Positions 22,048 through 35,996 are shown, counted from the first letter of the stretch. The stretch is 64,000 nt of DNA from Cryptomeria japonica (GCF_030272615.1 NC_081409.1:20216260-20280259), one strand, 5' to 3'. A program made the numbers and translations. Notes: generated from the letters alone by a model not told the origin.

Positions 22048-24979
22048 CTATTCTTCCTCCTTTGGCTTCTCTTCTTCAAGCAAGCAATACTTCTTATACC
22101 AACTATCAATTTCATTTGTGGGCCAAGAAAATGCATTCCAATTTTGTAATTTGCCTATAGTTTCTTTTGTCTTATTGGTCGATACAATTGTAGCTTCTAA
22201 AATGAACATTTGATACAAAGAACCAATATACAGAATTATTTCAACAATCAAATGGTATGTATCCTACTGATTGGGATCCCCAACTAACAAATTCAAAATT
22301 ACATCAATTGATTCTCTAAAATTTTGCTCCACTTGTCCATCCTCAGTCAAAATTGTAGGAATATCCCACCTCTGAAAACCTTTAAATGATTCTAACTTTT
22401 CCTTCAATAGCTTCTCCTCTTCCTCCACGTGTGGGAGTTCCTTTATCATGAGGTTGTAATTTTTACATGTCATCCCCACAATTTGGAGTGCATCAGGCAT
22501 ATTTTTCACCACTAAAAGAATCTCCATTAACATGTTGGCCTTAGGGAACCATGCAACCCTTAATGGTTGAAAAAAAGAAAGAATGTCACCCAATTAGGTG
22601 CTTTGCTAAAACACAAAAGAATAGGAAGCATGTACATCACCTAACTTAGCCAATATTTTGTTAATGATTTGCAAAATTGTAGCTTTCCTTATTTCTAGGT
22701 ATTTATTTTCTTCTTCCTCCTTCATCTTTTGCAAATATTCCTTATTTTATTGCTTCTCTTCTAGTTGTTGCTTTGTCATCTTGGTGGATTCTATTGCTAC
22801 CAACTCTTTTCTCAGCCTAACATTTTCGATGTACAACTCATTGTGGCTGACAGTAAGAGCAACATGTATTTTCTTGATCTCTTCATGCTTCTTCTATTCT
22901 TCTTCAACAACCATCTTAGCAAAATAAGCAACATGGAATGACAATGTGGCTGCTTATAGGGTTGTGGTGTTAGCTAAGGTTCTGACAATTGCATTCCTTG
23001 CCCTTTGTTCTACACCATATAATACAATCAGCTTGTCAGTATTGCGGTCCTTTGCAAGTGGCTTGATACTAAAGTTAAGTCCTAAGCCATGCTTCCCAAA
23101 TTCTTGGGTGTAAATTGGATCCTTTTGCTTGATTACTTGATCTAATACAAAAACAATCTCGATATCCCACCTAGGGATTAATATCATGTTGCTATTTTTT
23201 ATCATCTCCCTTTCCTCCTGAGGAGTGCACTCAATTTTTTTGTTGTCAAATTTTGTAATTTCCTCATCTGATAAATTCTTTAATTTCTCCTTTAACCAAA
23301 AAGATTTGAATTTCAAAGTTTTGACAAAATTATCATTAGACAAGAATTGAATAGCAACAATTATCCTTTCATCTCACGCTTGCTCCTCTAGGATAATGCT
23401 AGGGATAATTGTCCTATCCTCATCACTAGGGATATCTATTGAATCATCATCCTAGAAATTTTTGCAAGGGGGAGATGGTGGTTGGACATTTGCATCCACT
23501 TCTTCATTCACAATCTACACAAAATCCGATATTTTAGCCTTCCCCTTCTCAATTTTCTTGGTTACACCTATTGTGGGTTGTCCTTCATGGGGGGATTTCT
23601 ATGAGGGGGCATCTTGGGAAAATCCCTCTACCAAAATTTCCTTCCCTTTTTCTTTGTACATAGTTGGGGAAGTATCCACAGGCCTTTCTTTGTCCTTCCT
23701 TGTTAACTGCTCTACCTCAGCCCATGCCATTTCATTGGTGACAATGACTTCCAAATTCCTCATCTTATTTAAAATTATTAAATAATCATTATGTATATTA
23801 TGACAAAATCCCTGGAAGTCAAGGTCATTTTCTCACCTCTCCCTTTCTAATTTCTTGAGGTACTCCCACTTTTTCCTTCTTTGGACAACCTCCTTGGGAC
23901 CATAATTTTTAATTAGGTCATCCTACTCATGATGCTGATGGGACATGCCCTTTGCTTTCATTTTTTTTGTCCTTATCTCGTTAATGTACCCCTCTAGATA
24001 AAAATCACAAGCTTTTCCTACTTGAAGGCAGTAGGTGCTCACCATGAAGTCCCATACCTTTTAAAGTGTATCACATCCCGCAATGAAATCTTCATATATA
24101 GTGAGATGAGGAAGGTTTGTTCCTTTTTTTAGTCTGTATCAATTACTTCTCCATCCACATAAGTTGCCGCATGAATTCAATGAAACAAAGCCTTGGAGAG
24201 ACAATTATTGGCAAAATGTGGGGTGGTTGAGGGAACCCATACACCCTGATTATTGTGCAATCTGAATCGTAGAAAAAATCACCAAAAATGTGAGAAAATG
24301 CACCCTCCGTAAATTCAACACCCTTGGGTCTAGCACTTTTCACCCTTAGAACCTTTACAATGTCAATTGGGAGTCTTGGAAATTGGACCCCACACATCCC
24401 TATGATCTTCACAATAAAATGGTCAAATAATGCTCTATAATTTGAATATTGGGATCCCTTATCCCACACTTGAGTCCATATTTGAATTGACCAGCTGCTA
24501 CTTGTCTGTGGGTCAAATTTTATTACCTTTAGGACCTCATCCCAATCTATCATGTTTTGTTATCCTTTGGTTTTATCAACTGAATTTCTTAAATGTAAGT
24601 GGAAATGTCATATAATCCATTAGTCTAGGGATAATGTATGTTTATTTCCATCATCATGTAATCTACTGGCATTTAAGTTCTTCCACAATCTTCTCGCAAA
24701 ATTTGGAAAATAGCATAGTAGGTTTTTACAAAATAGTGCTCAAAAGTTGACAAATTGAAAGGCTCCTTTTCTGAACTCAAAATATAATTCATGTCCCCTT
24801 TAAACATCTTTCTCCTATATTGGTTAATCACTTTCTCTCTATATAAGTCTTCAAGTCAATTGATCTGAGAGCACTTTTGTCCAAATCAAAACATTGAATT
24901 ATGGAATCCCTTGCCACATTGACCAAAATATGACCACTTGCCATTCTTACTGTCATACTCTCAGGGTGATAGTGCTTGG
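22048..24979 (-). pseudogene. Long unknown frame of element C1
   Basis: Minus-strand frame, about 950 codons, with several stops and frame changes. The best-preserved parts are 24143-24553 (with IRVYGFPQPPHILP), 22954-23343 (ILIPRWDIEIVFVLDQVI), 22264-22593 and 22048-22251 (acidic, ending KPKEEE). Each part has a counterpart in C2 in the same order. The C2 frame matches IRVYGFYGQPHILP, and a residual stretch near 24840-24970 matches the C2 segment around FDLYEPSAL. No enzyme motif is recognised. It ends abruptly at the C2 boundary, as expected if C2 inserted into it. Confidence 0.65.
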
Positions 24980-26230
24980 TGTTGGTTCCCTAAAGGGTTT
25001 ACACTACAAAAGGAAGAAACCAAGTTGATTCTTCAAATATCTATGGAGAAGCCAACTCCAACTATCAATATCCTCTAGAACTTTGACCAGCTAACAAGGA
25101 TTCAACAAATCCTTCTACACTTTGGGCTCTGCAAGACCCGAGAGAGTGATCCCTTAGTGAATTTATAATCTCTGTACCATACTCACAAATTGCACTAAAC
25201 ACAAAGCAGATAATCTCATATACAGGCTCAACAAAGAGGGAGAATGCTCAAGAATGGTAAATTCTTCAGTGATCCTCAACCTATTGGAGCATGAGATGGG
25301 AAAAAATTATAATAACAGACATGAAATAAAATATATTTTGATAATCAATAATTTATAACAAATATAGATGAACGAAGCACAAAACTAACTATAAAGACTA
25401 AGACAAGCTATAACTAGTTCCTTATTCCATTGGGGAGTTGAATTCATGAAATGTAAGATGAATGACAACATAATTTATCTAATAGAATGTTGAACGAAGA
25501 ATATATTGTATTACAATATATCTCTATTATGACCCAAACCCGAACTAATTATCAAAATCCCTACATAAGCCCTACCACTCTACAATTGTTTTCACCATTT
25601 AATTGATCCCTTATATCACAACATAAACATAAATCACATACATAACAACAATGCAATGAATGAAAGAAACCCTTGATTATATTTGATTCAAAAGATAGTA
25701 GAATCATACAAAGGAGAGAAATAGGTTTGGATTCTATTTCATTAACTCAAATGATATCTCTTTCATAAGAAAATATACAATTCAATCCTTCAAAACCTAC
25801 AAAAAATATGACATAAAACTCATTCTATTTTTGCTCTACAAAAAAGATTTTACACTTTTCTCATTTTCACCTAAAATTGCAAATGGAACCTATGACTTTG
25901 ATTTAGAAAACTTCATATAGAGTTGGAACAAGAACCTTGTCTCTTGGCCTTGAATTCCCTTTTATAGAAAATAAGGGAGCCAACAAGCTTTAGGCTAGAG
26001 GAGACACCTATCATCAAAATGATTGGACATAAATGACTTGTTACAAAATATTCCTTTGAGGAATGTCACAACCAAGACCATATATCTTTAACTGCTTCAT
26101 CATAACACTTTATGCACTTTGTCTTCCTTGTTATTGCTGAAAAAGATCCTAATACGGGCCCACCTTGATATTTCTCACATTCAAAAAGGTAACCTCTACA
26201 AGAAGACAAAACCATTTACCAAAATGTCAC
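24980..26230 (-). repeat. 3' terminal region (probable LTR) of C2
   Basis: Homologous in order to 20826-22015: terminal TGTTGGTTCC, CACTTTGGGCTCTGCAAGAC (about 25118) and CCTTGAATTCCCTTTTATAG (about 25956) followed by the same collinear segment. AT-rich, no coding signal. Confidence 0.5.
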
Positions 26231-26264
26231 ATCAATAAGTTGGCCAGCTAGTTGTTTGCAGTCT

Positions 26265-29200
26265 TTATTCCTCATTCAAATATATCTTTCTCCATTTGTT
26301 GTATTCTTCATCAGATGGACACCTAAAACTCATGACTTCATTAGCTTTTTCCCTATATGGAGCATAATTTACAACAAGTTGATTTGCTTCTCTTTCAAAG
26401 GACTCAAAGAATGTCCATGTACATACAATTTTATCCATATTGTTTTCTAGCAAATTAGTATCCAAATCCTCACAAATTAGTTCCACCTGAGTGTTGATGA
26501 TTCTCTCTGCCTCTTCCTTCCATAGCTGCAAAGGCTTGATAGCTCTATTCTCATCCAAAATCTTTCGCAGAAGTGTATCATTTAACTCATTGAAACTCCT
26601 CATCAACTCTCTTATTTTTCTCTCTATGCTTTCTAGTTGGATTTGAGCTTCTTGCATTGACTTCACCAACAAATAGGTTGGCTAAAGTGTAGGTGGTCTC
26701 TCAACATGATATTTAGAAGCCATTGACATTAACCTAAGCTCATTTTCCCTTTGTAACCATTTGGTAAATAGAGTTATTGCCACTTCTTTATCCTGATCAA
26801 AACCTTGAATATTAAACAAAAAAGAATATAAAGAATGAATACTATTCAACTTGCTGCCAATTTTTTCATTCAAATGAGTTAACACAAAGCTAATTATTTC
26901 TCTTTGCTCGAAGGCAGGCTTGTCCTTTGATTCCTTCAGTTTATTCTCCAATTTTGTGATCTTCTCCAAGAGTTGAGCCCTTGTTGGATCAGCTGACTTG
27001 GTTGGTTCTTCAACAAATGGCTCCGATGAAGAACACTAAATTGTTGCATCAAAAAGGGTAATAAGAGACTTTGATGTTGAAGGTGTTGAAGTAGCTATAG
27101 GGGCACCATTGATGCTTCCAATTGTTTTTGTTCCAAAATTTGAACCTTAGAATGCAACTCAATACATCTCTATTGCACCTTGTTATATTCTACAAATACT
27201 TGTTCATATTTTCTTTGGCATTCTTCTCTATCTGCCTTTTCCCTCTTAGTTTTTTCCTATGCTAAACTTGCCACATTCATTGTTAGGTTAGTTTCTTCTA
27301 CCACTAAAGTCTTCGAAGCTCTTTTTATAATCATACTTCCCCTTAAATTGAGGTTGATATCACCAATATCAGGTCTTCTAGGCCCTTGTGCCAATGAGCA
27401 AATGACTACTATGGCATAATCTTGCATAAATTTAGATCCTTTTAATGCCAACCTAAATTCTTCTTTAGAATTGAAAGGCTACTATTTTGATTTTATGATG
27501 GCATCAAAGGCCACTGCATCAACAATATACCACTCAGGCATAATTAGGACCCCTTCTTGGCTAATGATTCTTCTACCTTCTTCAACAGTGATTCTTCTAA
27601 ATTCTTCCATCATCTCACCCTTTACTTCATCCTGATTCTCCTTATCATTTTTATCTGGCTTTTGAGCTTTCCTTTCTTCACATCTCCTTTTTTATTCATC
27701 AATCTTCATCTTCCATACTAGCTGCAATAAATCTTGGCTTTGTACAAAAGCCTCATTTTCAATAATTATATCAGAGGCCTCTTTTCTTGCATCTTTGAAA
27801 GCTCTTCCTTGTATATCTAGTGGAGAAAGGTCCCAATCTAATGACCTTGGTGGAGATGGGATTCCAACCTGCAACTCTTCATCAGTAAGAATGATCACAT
27901 TCTCCTCCTCTGGTTTTTGTTCAGGTTGTTCTTCAGGCTTGTCAATTTTCTCCCTTTTAGATGTAGGAGGTGAAGGAGGAGGTGAAAGGCTCCTTTTAGG
28001 TGGAGGTTCAACATCTATGATCACTACCCCTTTAAGGGGCCCACGCTGAGGTTCAAGGGGTTTTTCTTGTTCAATTATTCCCTTCCCCTTCCTCTTTATC
28101 TCTTCTTCCTTTTCACTATTACCTTCATCTCTTAATATTTTGTAAATAATCCTCCCTCTTGAAGGCATGTGGATAGGTCTCTCCTCCTCTAGCTCCCTTT
28201 TGAGTGGTGATGTTGATCTTTGTGTTTGGGGCCTTTGGTGTGGAGGATTTGATAGTGGCCTTTGTTGGGCTGCTAATTTTGGAGGTTGTTTTCTCATTTC
28301 TTGGCCGCTTGCTATCTCCAATTTCTCCACCTCATCCATCAGGTCATACATGACTTCATCAAAATTTTCTATCAAATGATCCATTTTCTTATAAAATGGT
28401 TTGAATTTTCTCAATAGATCATACTTTGGATCCAACCTATGGACTTTATAAAGCAACTTCTTATAAGCCAACCATCTTTCTTTTCTGACCTCTTGTTTAT
28501 TCAAATCAAACTCATTCCTAATCAGATCTTCTAGAAAATCAAAATAATGAGGCATTTGGGTTCATTTGATTCTTTTTCTAAATATTTGATAAAAATCCTC
28601 TGGTTCACTATGCCTCTTTATGCTGACTCTCAAACAATAAGGAGAAATAGCATTTTCAAAATGGACCCATCCTCCTTTAAGAATTACAAAATATGGGACA
28701 ATAGTGTAATCAAGGAAAAATGTGTCTTTACCTTTCTTTGTTAGCTCATCTTCATGTATGCAACCCAATTGCCACATAACTTCTACAAATCCTAATCCAT
28801 GTGGGATATTGAAAGGCAATATATGTGGTTGTCCATAAAAACCATACACTCTTATAACTATGCTCACAAAATAGGGAATGATATCCCCTCAATTATGCTC
28901 AAGTTTCAATTCTGTCTTTCTTTCCATTGGCCTCAAAAATCATGCAATTCTACTGGAATCCTTGGTGGATTTACTACCAACTAAGCCCTAAGACTAGATC
29001 CAAAGAAATTGTCAAAATCTTACATAGCTTGCATCCTTCCTATCCCATGACATATCCATGCTCCAAACTCGTACTGACATGTCTTCACCACTAATTGTCC
29101 TTCTTAAATTCATGCTACCTTCAAAATAATTTTTATTCCTGTATAAGAACATGTGCATCAAAAATGAATACCAGAAGAAATGGTTGTCCAACACACCACT

Positions 29201-29941
29201 CTTAATGTCCTGCATCCCCTCATGAATCTTGTCTTCAAGGTATTGGGCATAGTCAAATATCACTATGAAATCAGGATGTTGAATCTGAATTGCCATGTGT
29301 ATGAATTCCATAGGCATAACTATAATAGGATGGAATCCTAAGACTTGACATAGTAAATAAAATGTTTCTTTGAAATTTTGGGGCAAAGGCATCAATTAGA
29401 AATGGCTCACCTGAACTAGGGCCAATATAAAATTTTGTTTCACCTGCCTTTTCCAAATGGGCTGAAACAAGGTTAGGTTTGATAAAAAAAAATTATTCTC
29501 TAGTATTCTGCCTTCAAACCCTCCAAATTTATAGGTACAAAGAGGGCAGAGGGCTCATATAAATCAAATACCTCTTGAAAATCCTCTCTTGTGATAGACA
29601 TCAAAATTTTTCCCTCATTGCCTCTTATGACCCTCAGAATTGGGTCATATCTATCTGCAACTACTCTAAGTAGATCAACATCCATGATCACATTAGGCAC
29701 CACCAATTTGCCTGTCATAATGCCATGTACTAGAAAATGGATAGGCTAAATTCCTTTGCCCGAACCACAATTTGAACATGTCAATTCCAGATATAGGCAC
29801 ATAAGAATCTGCAATGTTAAAAACCTTATCTACCAAACTCTCCCCTAGGGTTTTACCATTCACCATTCCCTGTCCTTGATATCTGTCATTGGTTGAAGGT
29901 ACCAATTGATCAAATAAATCATCATAAATATTTCTTTTCAA
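26265..29941 (-). pseudogene. Long unknown frame of element C2, about 1,200 codons
   Basis: Reads from KRNIYDDLFDQLVPST (29941) to IYLNEE (26265) with about four frame changes and some stops; 29395 down to 27257 stays in one frame. Order: a folded-looking N-terminal part with FDLYEPSALFVP, then DYAQYLEDKIHEGMQDI and FFWYSFLMHMFLY, then IRVYGFYGQPHILP. Next is a 290-residue part (27692-28555) whose second half is rich in Pro, Glu and Lys (SPPPSPPTSKREK). The C-terminal part is helical and coiled-coil-like. No retroviral enzyme motif is seen. Homologous to C1. The overall plan resembles ORFX-A/B, but clear sequence identity with those is not visible. Function unknown. Confidence 0.7.
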
Positions 29942-30000
29942 GTATTCTGTTTGTCTCGGATGATTTCTCTGAGGCGCTATCTCTTAGACTAGGGTTTCTA

Positions 30001-31239
30001 CTATAATTCTTTGAATGGGAAGGAAAAGACTAGGGATAGCATGAAAACTTAATTGCAACAACAATTTAGGAAAGTTATCACTTATTTCTATCTAATCTCT
30101 ATCCCTAGAACAATTTATAACTCTTTCCCTACAATTTACATGCAATTCACAACTTATTTCTTCAAAACAGATGAGAAAAGCTCAGATGAACTTACTGCTT
30201 TAAACCCTCCAGAAAACCTTAATTTCACACTACAAGAAATTGTTCAAATCTCCTTTGGCTTTGGAATCACTTTTTGATCTCCTCTAAATGCTTTGGTGAC
30301 TCAAAATAACTCAGAAAATGCCTTTAATTTCTTTCTGGAATGAAGAGTCACTATCCTATCCACTATTACTGCTTGCGCGAGTGAAGAAAATGACTCCATT
30401 TTTATTTGAATCTCAACCGTTGATCATTTCCATGCTGGAAAATTGCATGAACCACACTGGTCAATATGACATTGACTATCATATGTAGCAAGCAATGCCA
30501 TCAAAAGTATGATGTATCACATCTATCTCACCGCCATCTCACCATGGTCAATGGTCCCACCATCAACTTACCATGTTTTGCCTTGGAGATGTGGAATCAT
30601 CTCGTGATGTCACGGTGATTATCCTCCTCGTATCTTCAACCGCGGGGTCATGAAGACTGTCTGATCTGCTCAAATGTTATCTTCCTGCCATGGTGACCAC
30701 CAAATTTAGCTGCTTAACCATCGAGCACCCTTTTGATTGTGATTAAAACATCACCATCCATTTAATGCATGTGCAAATAGAAGAATCTTTAGTAGCTCGA
30801 TCTTTAGCATAAAAACACCAACAAAAATAATATATGGCTCAGACTTAGGAAATATTAAAGAGCTCGCTAATAAAAATCAAAGGAGACCCACCTAGGATGA
30901 TAGAGATAGACACAACGTTAGGAAATAAAGGGGAACCTGACCACAGGGATAAAAAAATATAGCATGCTAGAATTACGAAAAATAACAATGGGTCGACCAA
31001 ACAAATTAATGCCTAGGAAAATGACATGGCCCCTTCAATGACAAGATGACCCTCAGACTTAAGTTAATAAAGTAACATAGAATTATAATAGGTTTAAGGG
31101 GTTTAACAATAAGATTTAATAAAAAAGGCATAAACCCTAAACCCTCAGCTTAAGGGGAATAACATAGAACATAATTAATTCAAAATGACCGAAGTTTTCA
31201 CAAGAACATCAAATTTTTGTTTTCATTTTGTAGGACTAT
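30001..31239. other. Probable leader of C2 plus unclassified sequence
   Basis: The first part (30001 to about 30330) continues the C2 frame a little upstream and then loses coding character, fitting an untranslated leader. From about 30400 on there is unclassified sequence with no LTR end recognised. Confidence 0.3.
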
Positions 31240-32200
31240 CACTTGGCAAGTTCTCTGATCAATAGTGTCTCTACAAAGACATTAGAGACCACCAATTTAA
31301 CTAAATTGATGTTCCAATAGTTTGACATTGGTGTAACCTTGTCCCTATTCCCATAGAAAAACTATCCCATCCCTTATCTGTAGTGATGGCATATATGCAG
31401 TTGGAGCTCTTATCTTTGAATGTAGTTTTTAAAGTCTCTTGCATTGTGGACCCTTTGAACAATTCCAATAGATCCTAGTGTAAACCCCTTGTGTCCCTCT
31501 TCTTCCTCTTCTCCATTTCCTCTAATTTTTACTCAACCTCCTTGGCTATTTAATTATCATCTTTGGCTAGAACTAATGAGGTTGGAGTCTATGATGACTA
31601 CTCTTGCTGAGTAGGTGGGGGGTTTTCTATAGTAGGAGGATTTTCTTTTGTAATTGGGGCCTAATCTATAGATGTGGATGCAACCTTTTTAGAAGGAGCC
31701 TTCTCCTATGGGTCCAATTCAACAACAATGGGTGGGGTTTGTGCAGAGGATTTCATAGTAGATTTATTGGTAGGGGCACTTCTTTTCTCGGGTGTTGGGG
31801 CTTCAATTTACAGGGATGGATTAGGCTCACTAGCAATTGGTTCATCATCTGAAATTACAGTGGCATCCCTTTTTTGTGCCCTCTTCCTCTTTGGCTTCGA
31901 GGATTCTTCCTAGCGTGGCTGACCAAACTTAACACTAGGAGGTTTTTGTGTGATAGTAGGAGGATTTGATTATATAGCTAGCTCATTTTAAATCATAGGA
32001 GCCATGTGAATGACAACAAGAGGGGTGGCATAAGTTATTTCAAGCATAGTAGAGCCTTCTCCTTTCTCAAGAATCTTTTAAGTGGTAGGAGAGGTACTAA
32101 ATTTTATTGGGGAAGTTGTCTTTATTGTTCTAGGGCTAAAATTTTGGTTCTTCTCTAAAAATAAACCCTACACAACTCCTAATTTCTTCACAAAGCACAA
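31240..32200 (-). pseudogene. Decayed Pro/Ser/Thr/Lys-rich coding remnant
   Basis: The minus strand translates with several stops into a charged, proline-rich product: KPKRKRAQKRDATVISDDEP near 31900, EAPTPEKRSAPTNKST near 31790, and KLEEMEKRKKRD near 31510, then DKGWDSFSMG. This is the type of linker seen between the folded and helical parts of ORFX-B and C2, so it may be a third pol-less element of similar design. Frames are too broken to join with confidence. Confidence 0.4.
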
Positions 32201-32449
32201 AGCTACAGGGTCTAATAATACTTACTTGATTTGTCAAATGCTCTTGGATGCAATTGTGCAACTTTAAAGGTTTCTCTGAATCACCTTGCTCTCTCTTTGA
32301 TCGTTTCTTGGGTGCTCTTCAAATGTAGGGTATGCAATTATGCTTCAAAAATTGTTTTGATCGTTCACAAAGGAGCTTCCATTAATTCATGTGTGCATGC
32401 TTGATAGGTTGGTGGTTTCAAGATTTAAACTCCATCCTTGGTATACAAA

Positions 32450-33350
32450 TGGATGGTCATGATCACATTGTTGACCCCTTTTAATGTTGACATGGCGCAC
32501 TACAATATCTTCTCCACCAGCTTTGGTTTTTATTTTATTCTAAAGTGTTTCCCTTGGTACATTTTGCCACCTTTATGTATTATTTTATCCCTTGCAGAAT
32601 AGCAGGGCCTTGGAATTCTACCACATTGGATACCTTGTGGGGTCACCTTTTAATCGTTCCTCTCATCGTGGGGTGGTGGAGCCTTATTGATTTAATTTAC
32701 CTTGTTACCCCACATAATGATCATCTTCTTTATATTCTACTTGCGGGGTGGTGGGGAAACCATTTTAAATGTACCCCACTAGCCCTCTTCATTTCTTTCA
32801 GAGCTTTTACACCCCCGTGGGGTGAATCTTTCCTTGTCTTGTAAGTACTCCCACTAGCCCACAAAGTATTATATCCTCTATCTTCCTGAGGGAACATCTT
32901 CTCCTTTTCTTTGGTTGTGCAGGATAGTAGGGACCACCTCTTCCTTGTTACTGCTTCTGACCCATTGGCTCACACCAAATTTTTGTCAATGCCTCTACTC
33001 CCATGGGATAAAGCTATCCTTGCATGTTTGAATTACCCTATCATCCCGTAGAGCATGCTTAGTCTATCTTCTGCTTCTTCGCTTTGGTGAGTTGTGGGGC
33101 CCTTTGATTTAATACTTGTGACACCCTCCTAGCTCACATTGTATTTTCTTTATCTTTTTAACTCCTATGGGGTAAAGATGCCTTAGTCATTTATTGTATC
33201 CCACTATCCCACTGGAGAACTTTGTCTTAATATTTTATTGAGATTGCGAGCCAACCTACCTATTTTTTTATTAGACTCCCCCTGCTATCTTGCAACCATA
33301 CTTTTATTGCCTTATGATCCATGTGAGACAAATTTACTCTATGAGGCCTC
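32450..33350. repeat. Degenerate repeat array with CCCCAC/GTGGGG units, left part
   Basis: Units of very roughly 75-120 bases repeat the order ACCCCACTAGCCC, a pyrimidine-rich ATCTTCT stretch, then GTGGGGTGAATC. Examples are at 32640, 32700, 32775, 32845 and 33040. Related material resumes at about 37290-37640. Confidence 0.45.
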
Positions 33351-33369
33351 ACCTCACCTCAGTCTGACA

Positions 33370-35964
33370 TTTAGTGGATTTTATATTTAGACTATTATGG
33401 ATACTTTATTTTGATGCATTTTGAGACTTAGAACTTATATGATTTCAGGATTTGGATAACATTGCTATGATATGATGATTTACTTACATGCTTTATGAGA
33501 TAGAACACTACATGATTTTTAGATAGGATGATATTGCAATGATAGATGTCGTTATTGAATTTGCAGGACTTTACTATGGAAAAAGAACTATGATGTATGG
33601 TTTAGTTTATGTAAATTGGGATGAAATTTGCTTATGTGAAATTGCTTGATAAAAGATGTATTTAATCTGCACAGATGAAAATTGTATGCAAGTGATGATG
33701 TGTATTGTTATTCCTTTGACTTACATTATATGTGGATATTTGAAAGTACTAATGTGTAAATTGAGATGCGCAGGAAATTTACCATGTGACCATGGAAATT
33801 ACGGAGAACCAAACCTAGACTTATGTATGTTTGTAAGCCAGGGTTTGTCTATTTGGAGAGACAACACCCCGTTTGTGTTGTATTTTATTCGTAATAGTAT
33901 ATGCTACTTGAGTGTTAAGTGTTATTTAAATTTAATGTGTAAAAAAAAACCACAAGAGACAATTTCATGTTTTATTTTGTAAAAGTGTTTTATTTGTGTC
34001 ACTTGACACATGTGTGGATTTAAATTTAAATGTTTTATTTTTGTCTCTTGGTGGGAAGATGTTTAACTATAGTTTTCTTAATTAATGTAACATGTTGTCA
34101 TAAATACTTTGGGAAAAGAATCTTGGAGAGGTCAACATATGTTTGACCCGAAAATAAACTTCAGAGGGGTTTAAAATGGGTTAAATGAACTCCTAGGGGT
34201 AGTTTAATAGGGTTTCCTAAAGCCCATAAGGTATACCTAGGGGTTAGGGGTAATTTTAGGCAAGTTTCTACTTTCAAATGATCTTTTTGACGCTTTAAAA
34301 ATTGGTTTTTTTGAGTTGTGCGAAAATTGAAAATTAGAAGTTTAAATCTAATTGAGATTTTTTTGGAGTCTTTTTGCATTCTGCTTTTCTTTCCTTTTTG
34401 TTTTTTTTAGAAACTTGTGAGAACTCAGAGAATGAGCTTCTTAAGCAAGATTTTGAGAATTTGAGGGTAATCACCCACTCTCCATTTTTGGAGACAAGAG
34501 AAAATTTTGAAAAGAAAAGAGTAGATTTGAAATAGAAAATTTAACTAAGGGTAGAAGAAGAAGATCCGTGGATTGGGCAGCTCTTCCTCAAATAATATAC
34601 TACCATTGGGTAGATTAAGGTTGGTTTGATTTTTCTTTAAAAATGTCTGTTCTCTTGTATGTGTTTGAGTGTATGATTGGAGAAGAAATCTGAGTTTCTT
34701 GAATGGTTTGTTTAGAATTCATTTGAAAGTTTTGCATTATGTTTTGTTGTGCTTTGGGAGTTTTCTCAAGACCTCTTACTCTTGGGAGAGAGGAGGATCT
34801 TGTGGGTGGTAGCAGTGACAACCCTCGAGTAAGAGACTCTCGTTTGAGAGCGATCACAAGGGATCTTTGTGTGACCCTTGCTGCATGGCCTGTTTGTGCA
34901 ATGGGGGTCATAAGGAGGGTTATAAGGCTAGAATGCCTTTGGGGGGCATAAGGTATAAGGGGTTGAGATTCTTGATATATTTATTGTGCCATGAGGTGGC
35001 TACTTGTTTTTCCATACTTGCAGTTCTCCTCAGGGTATTGGTCCACTACCACCCTTAAAAAAAGTCATCACCAAAGTGTGGTGCTGTGAAGCCAAGTTGG
35101 GAGTGTGTCTGAAAATCTGTATGTATTTTGCCTTCTATGTGTTTGCCTGTTTGTTACTCGTCTAGGACTTGGTTCGCCGAGCTCGGGGGTGGCTACCAGT
35201 TAGCCTAGGCTGGGAGGTGAGCACTCCGTGGTCATATTTGTGTTTCTATTATGCAGGAATACCAGGAGAAAAGACTAGGAAAAGTGAAAGGTTGCAGAAG
35301 AATATTGTTGAAAGAATTTCAAATTTATTTGCAGTTATTAGTTTTAAAATTTGATAAGAGAAATACATCCTCATTCATAGAAATGAGAGGCAAGTTGTAC
35401 TTTTGGAAACAGACATGAGATTTATGGTTGTAGTTAAATAAAGAAACATCTTGTAGATTTGAGAATATCATTAGAGTTGTAAAGAGCTAGATAAGCTTCT
35501 ATTTTCAAAAAAAGAAAAGAATTTCTTTTTTATTTACATGCAATAGTTGTTTTTTTTGCAATATAAAAATCAGTTTATTTAAATTTGGGTTCTTCTTTTT
35601 AGCTAAAAATCTCTCTCTTTTTTAATTGCAGAAAACCATGAATTGCACTTGCTGTTATCATGTAAATAAAATTAGTTGTTTTATTAGTTGAGAAATCCAT
35701 AAATGTATTTGTTTCAGAAAAGTATAAAGTTTTCCTAAAATAGTATTTCTTAAGTATTTTTTAAAAAATAAATAAAATATAAGTCTTAGAATTCTGTTTC
35801 CTGCATACCCATAGATTTCAATATTTAGATTTCGATATAGTTCTGGAAATAAATATTTATCCATTAAAACAAGCGAAATCCATGTTTCTTTTCCTACAAT
35901 GGTTTATCAAAATCTTTCATGATTATGATGTTAGTTTAAGAAAAAGAAATTAAATCTAATAGTC

Positions 35965-35996
<32 letters not shown>

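Larger units (their letters stand above)
20826..24979 (-). mobile_element. Element C1: pol-less element, cut by C2
   Basis: Minus-strand element with a 3' terminal region (20826 to about 22015) beginning on the plus strand with TGTTGGTTCC, and a long decayed frame up to 24979. The frame stops exactly where C2's own TGTTGGTTCC end begins. The product is homologous to that of C2. AAGTG (20821-20825) is the candidate target duplication. No pol motif and no second LTR are seen. Confidence 0.6.
24980..30000 (-). mobile_element. Element C2: pol-less element inside C1
   Basis: Plus-strand left end TGTTGGTTCCC at 24980, preceded by CTTGG (24975-24979), a possible target duplication whose partner I did not find. 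The 3' terminal region runs to about 26230 and is followed by a minus-strand frame from about 29941 to 26265. No 5' LTR or primer site was found to the right, so the right boundary is uncertain and may lie beyond 30000. Confidence 0.6.
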
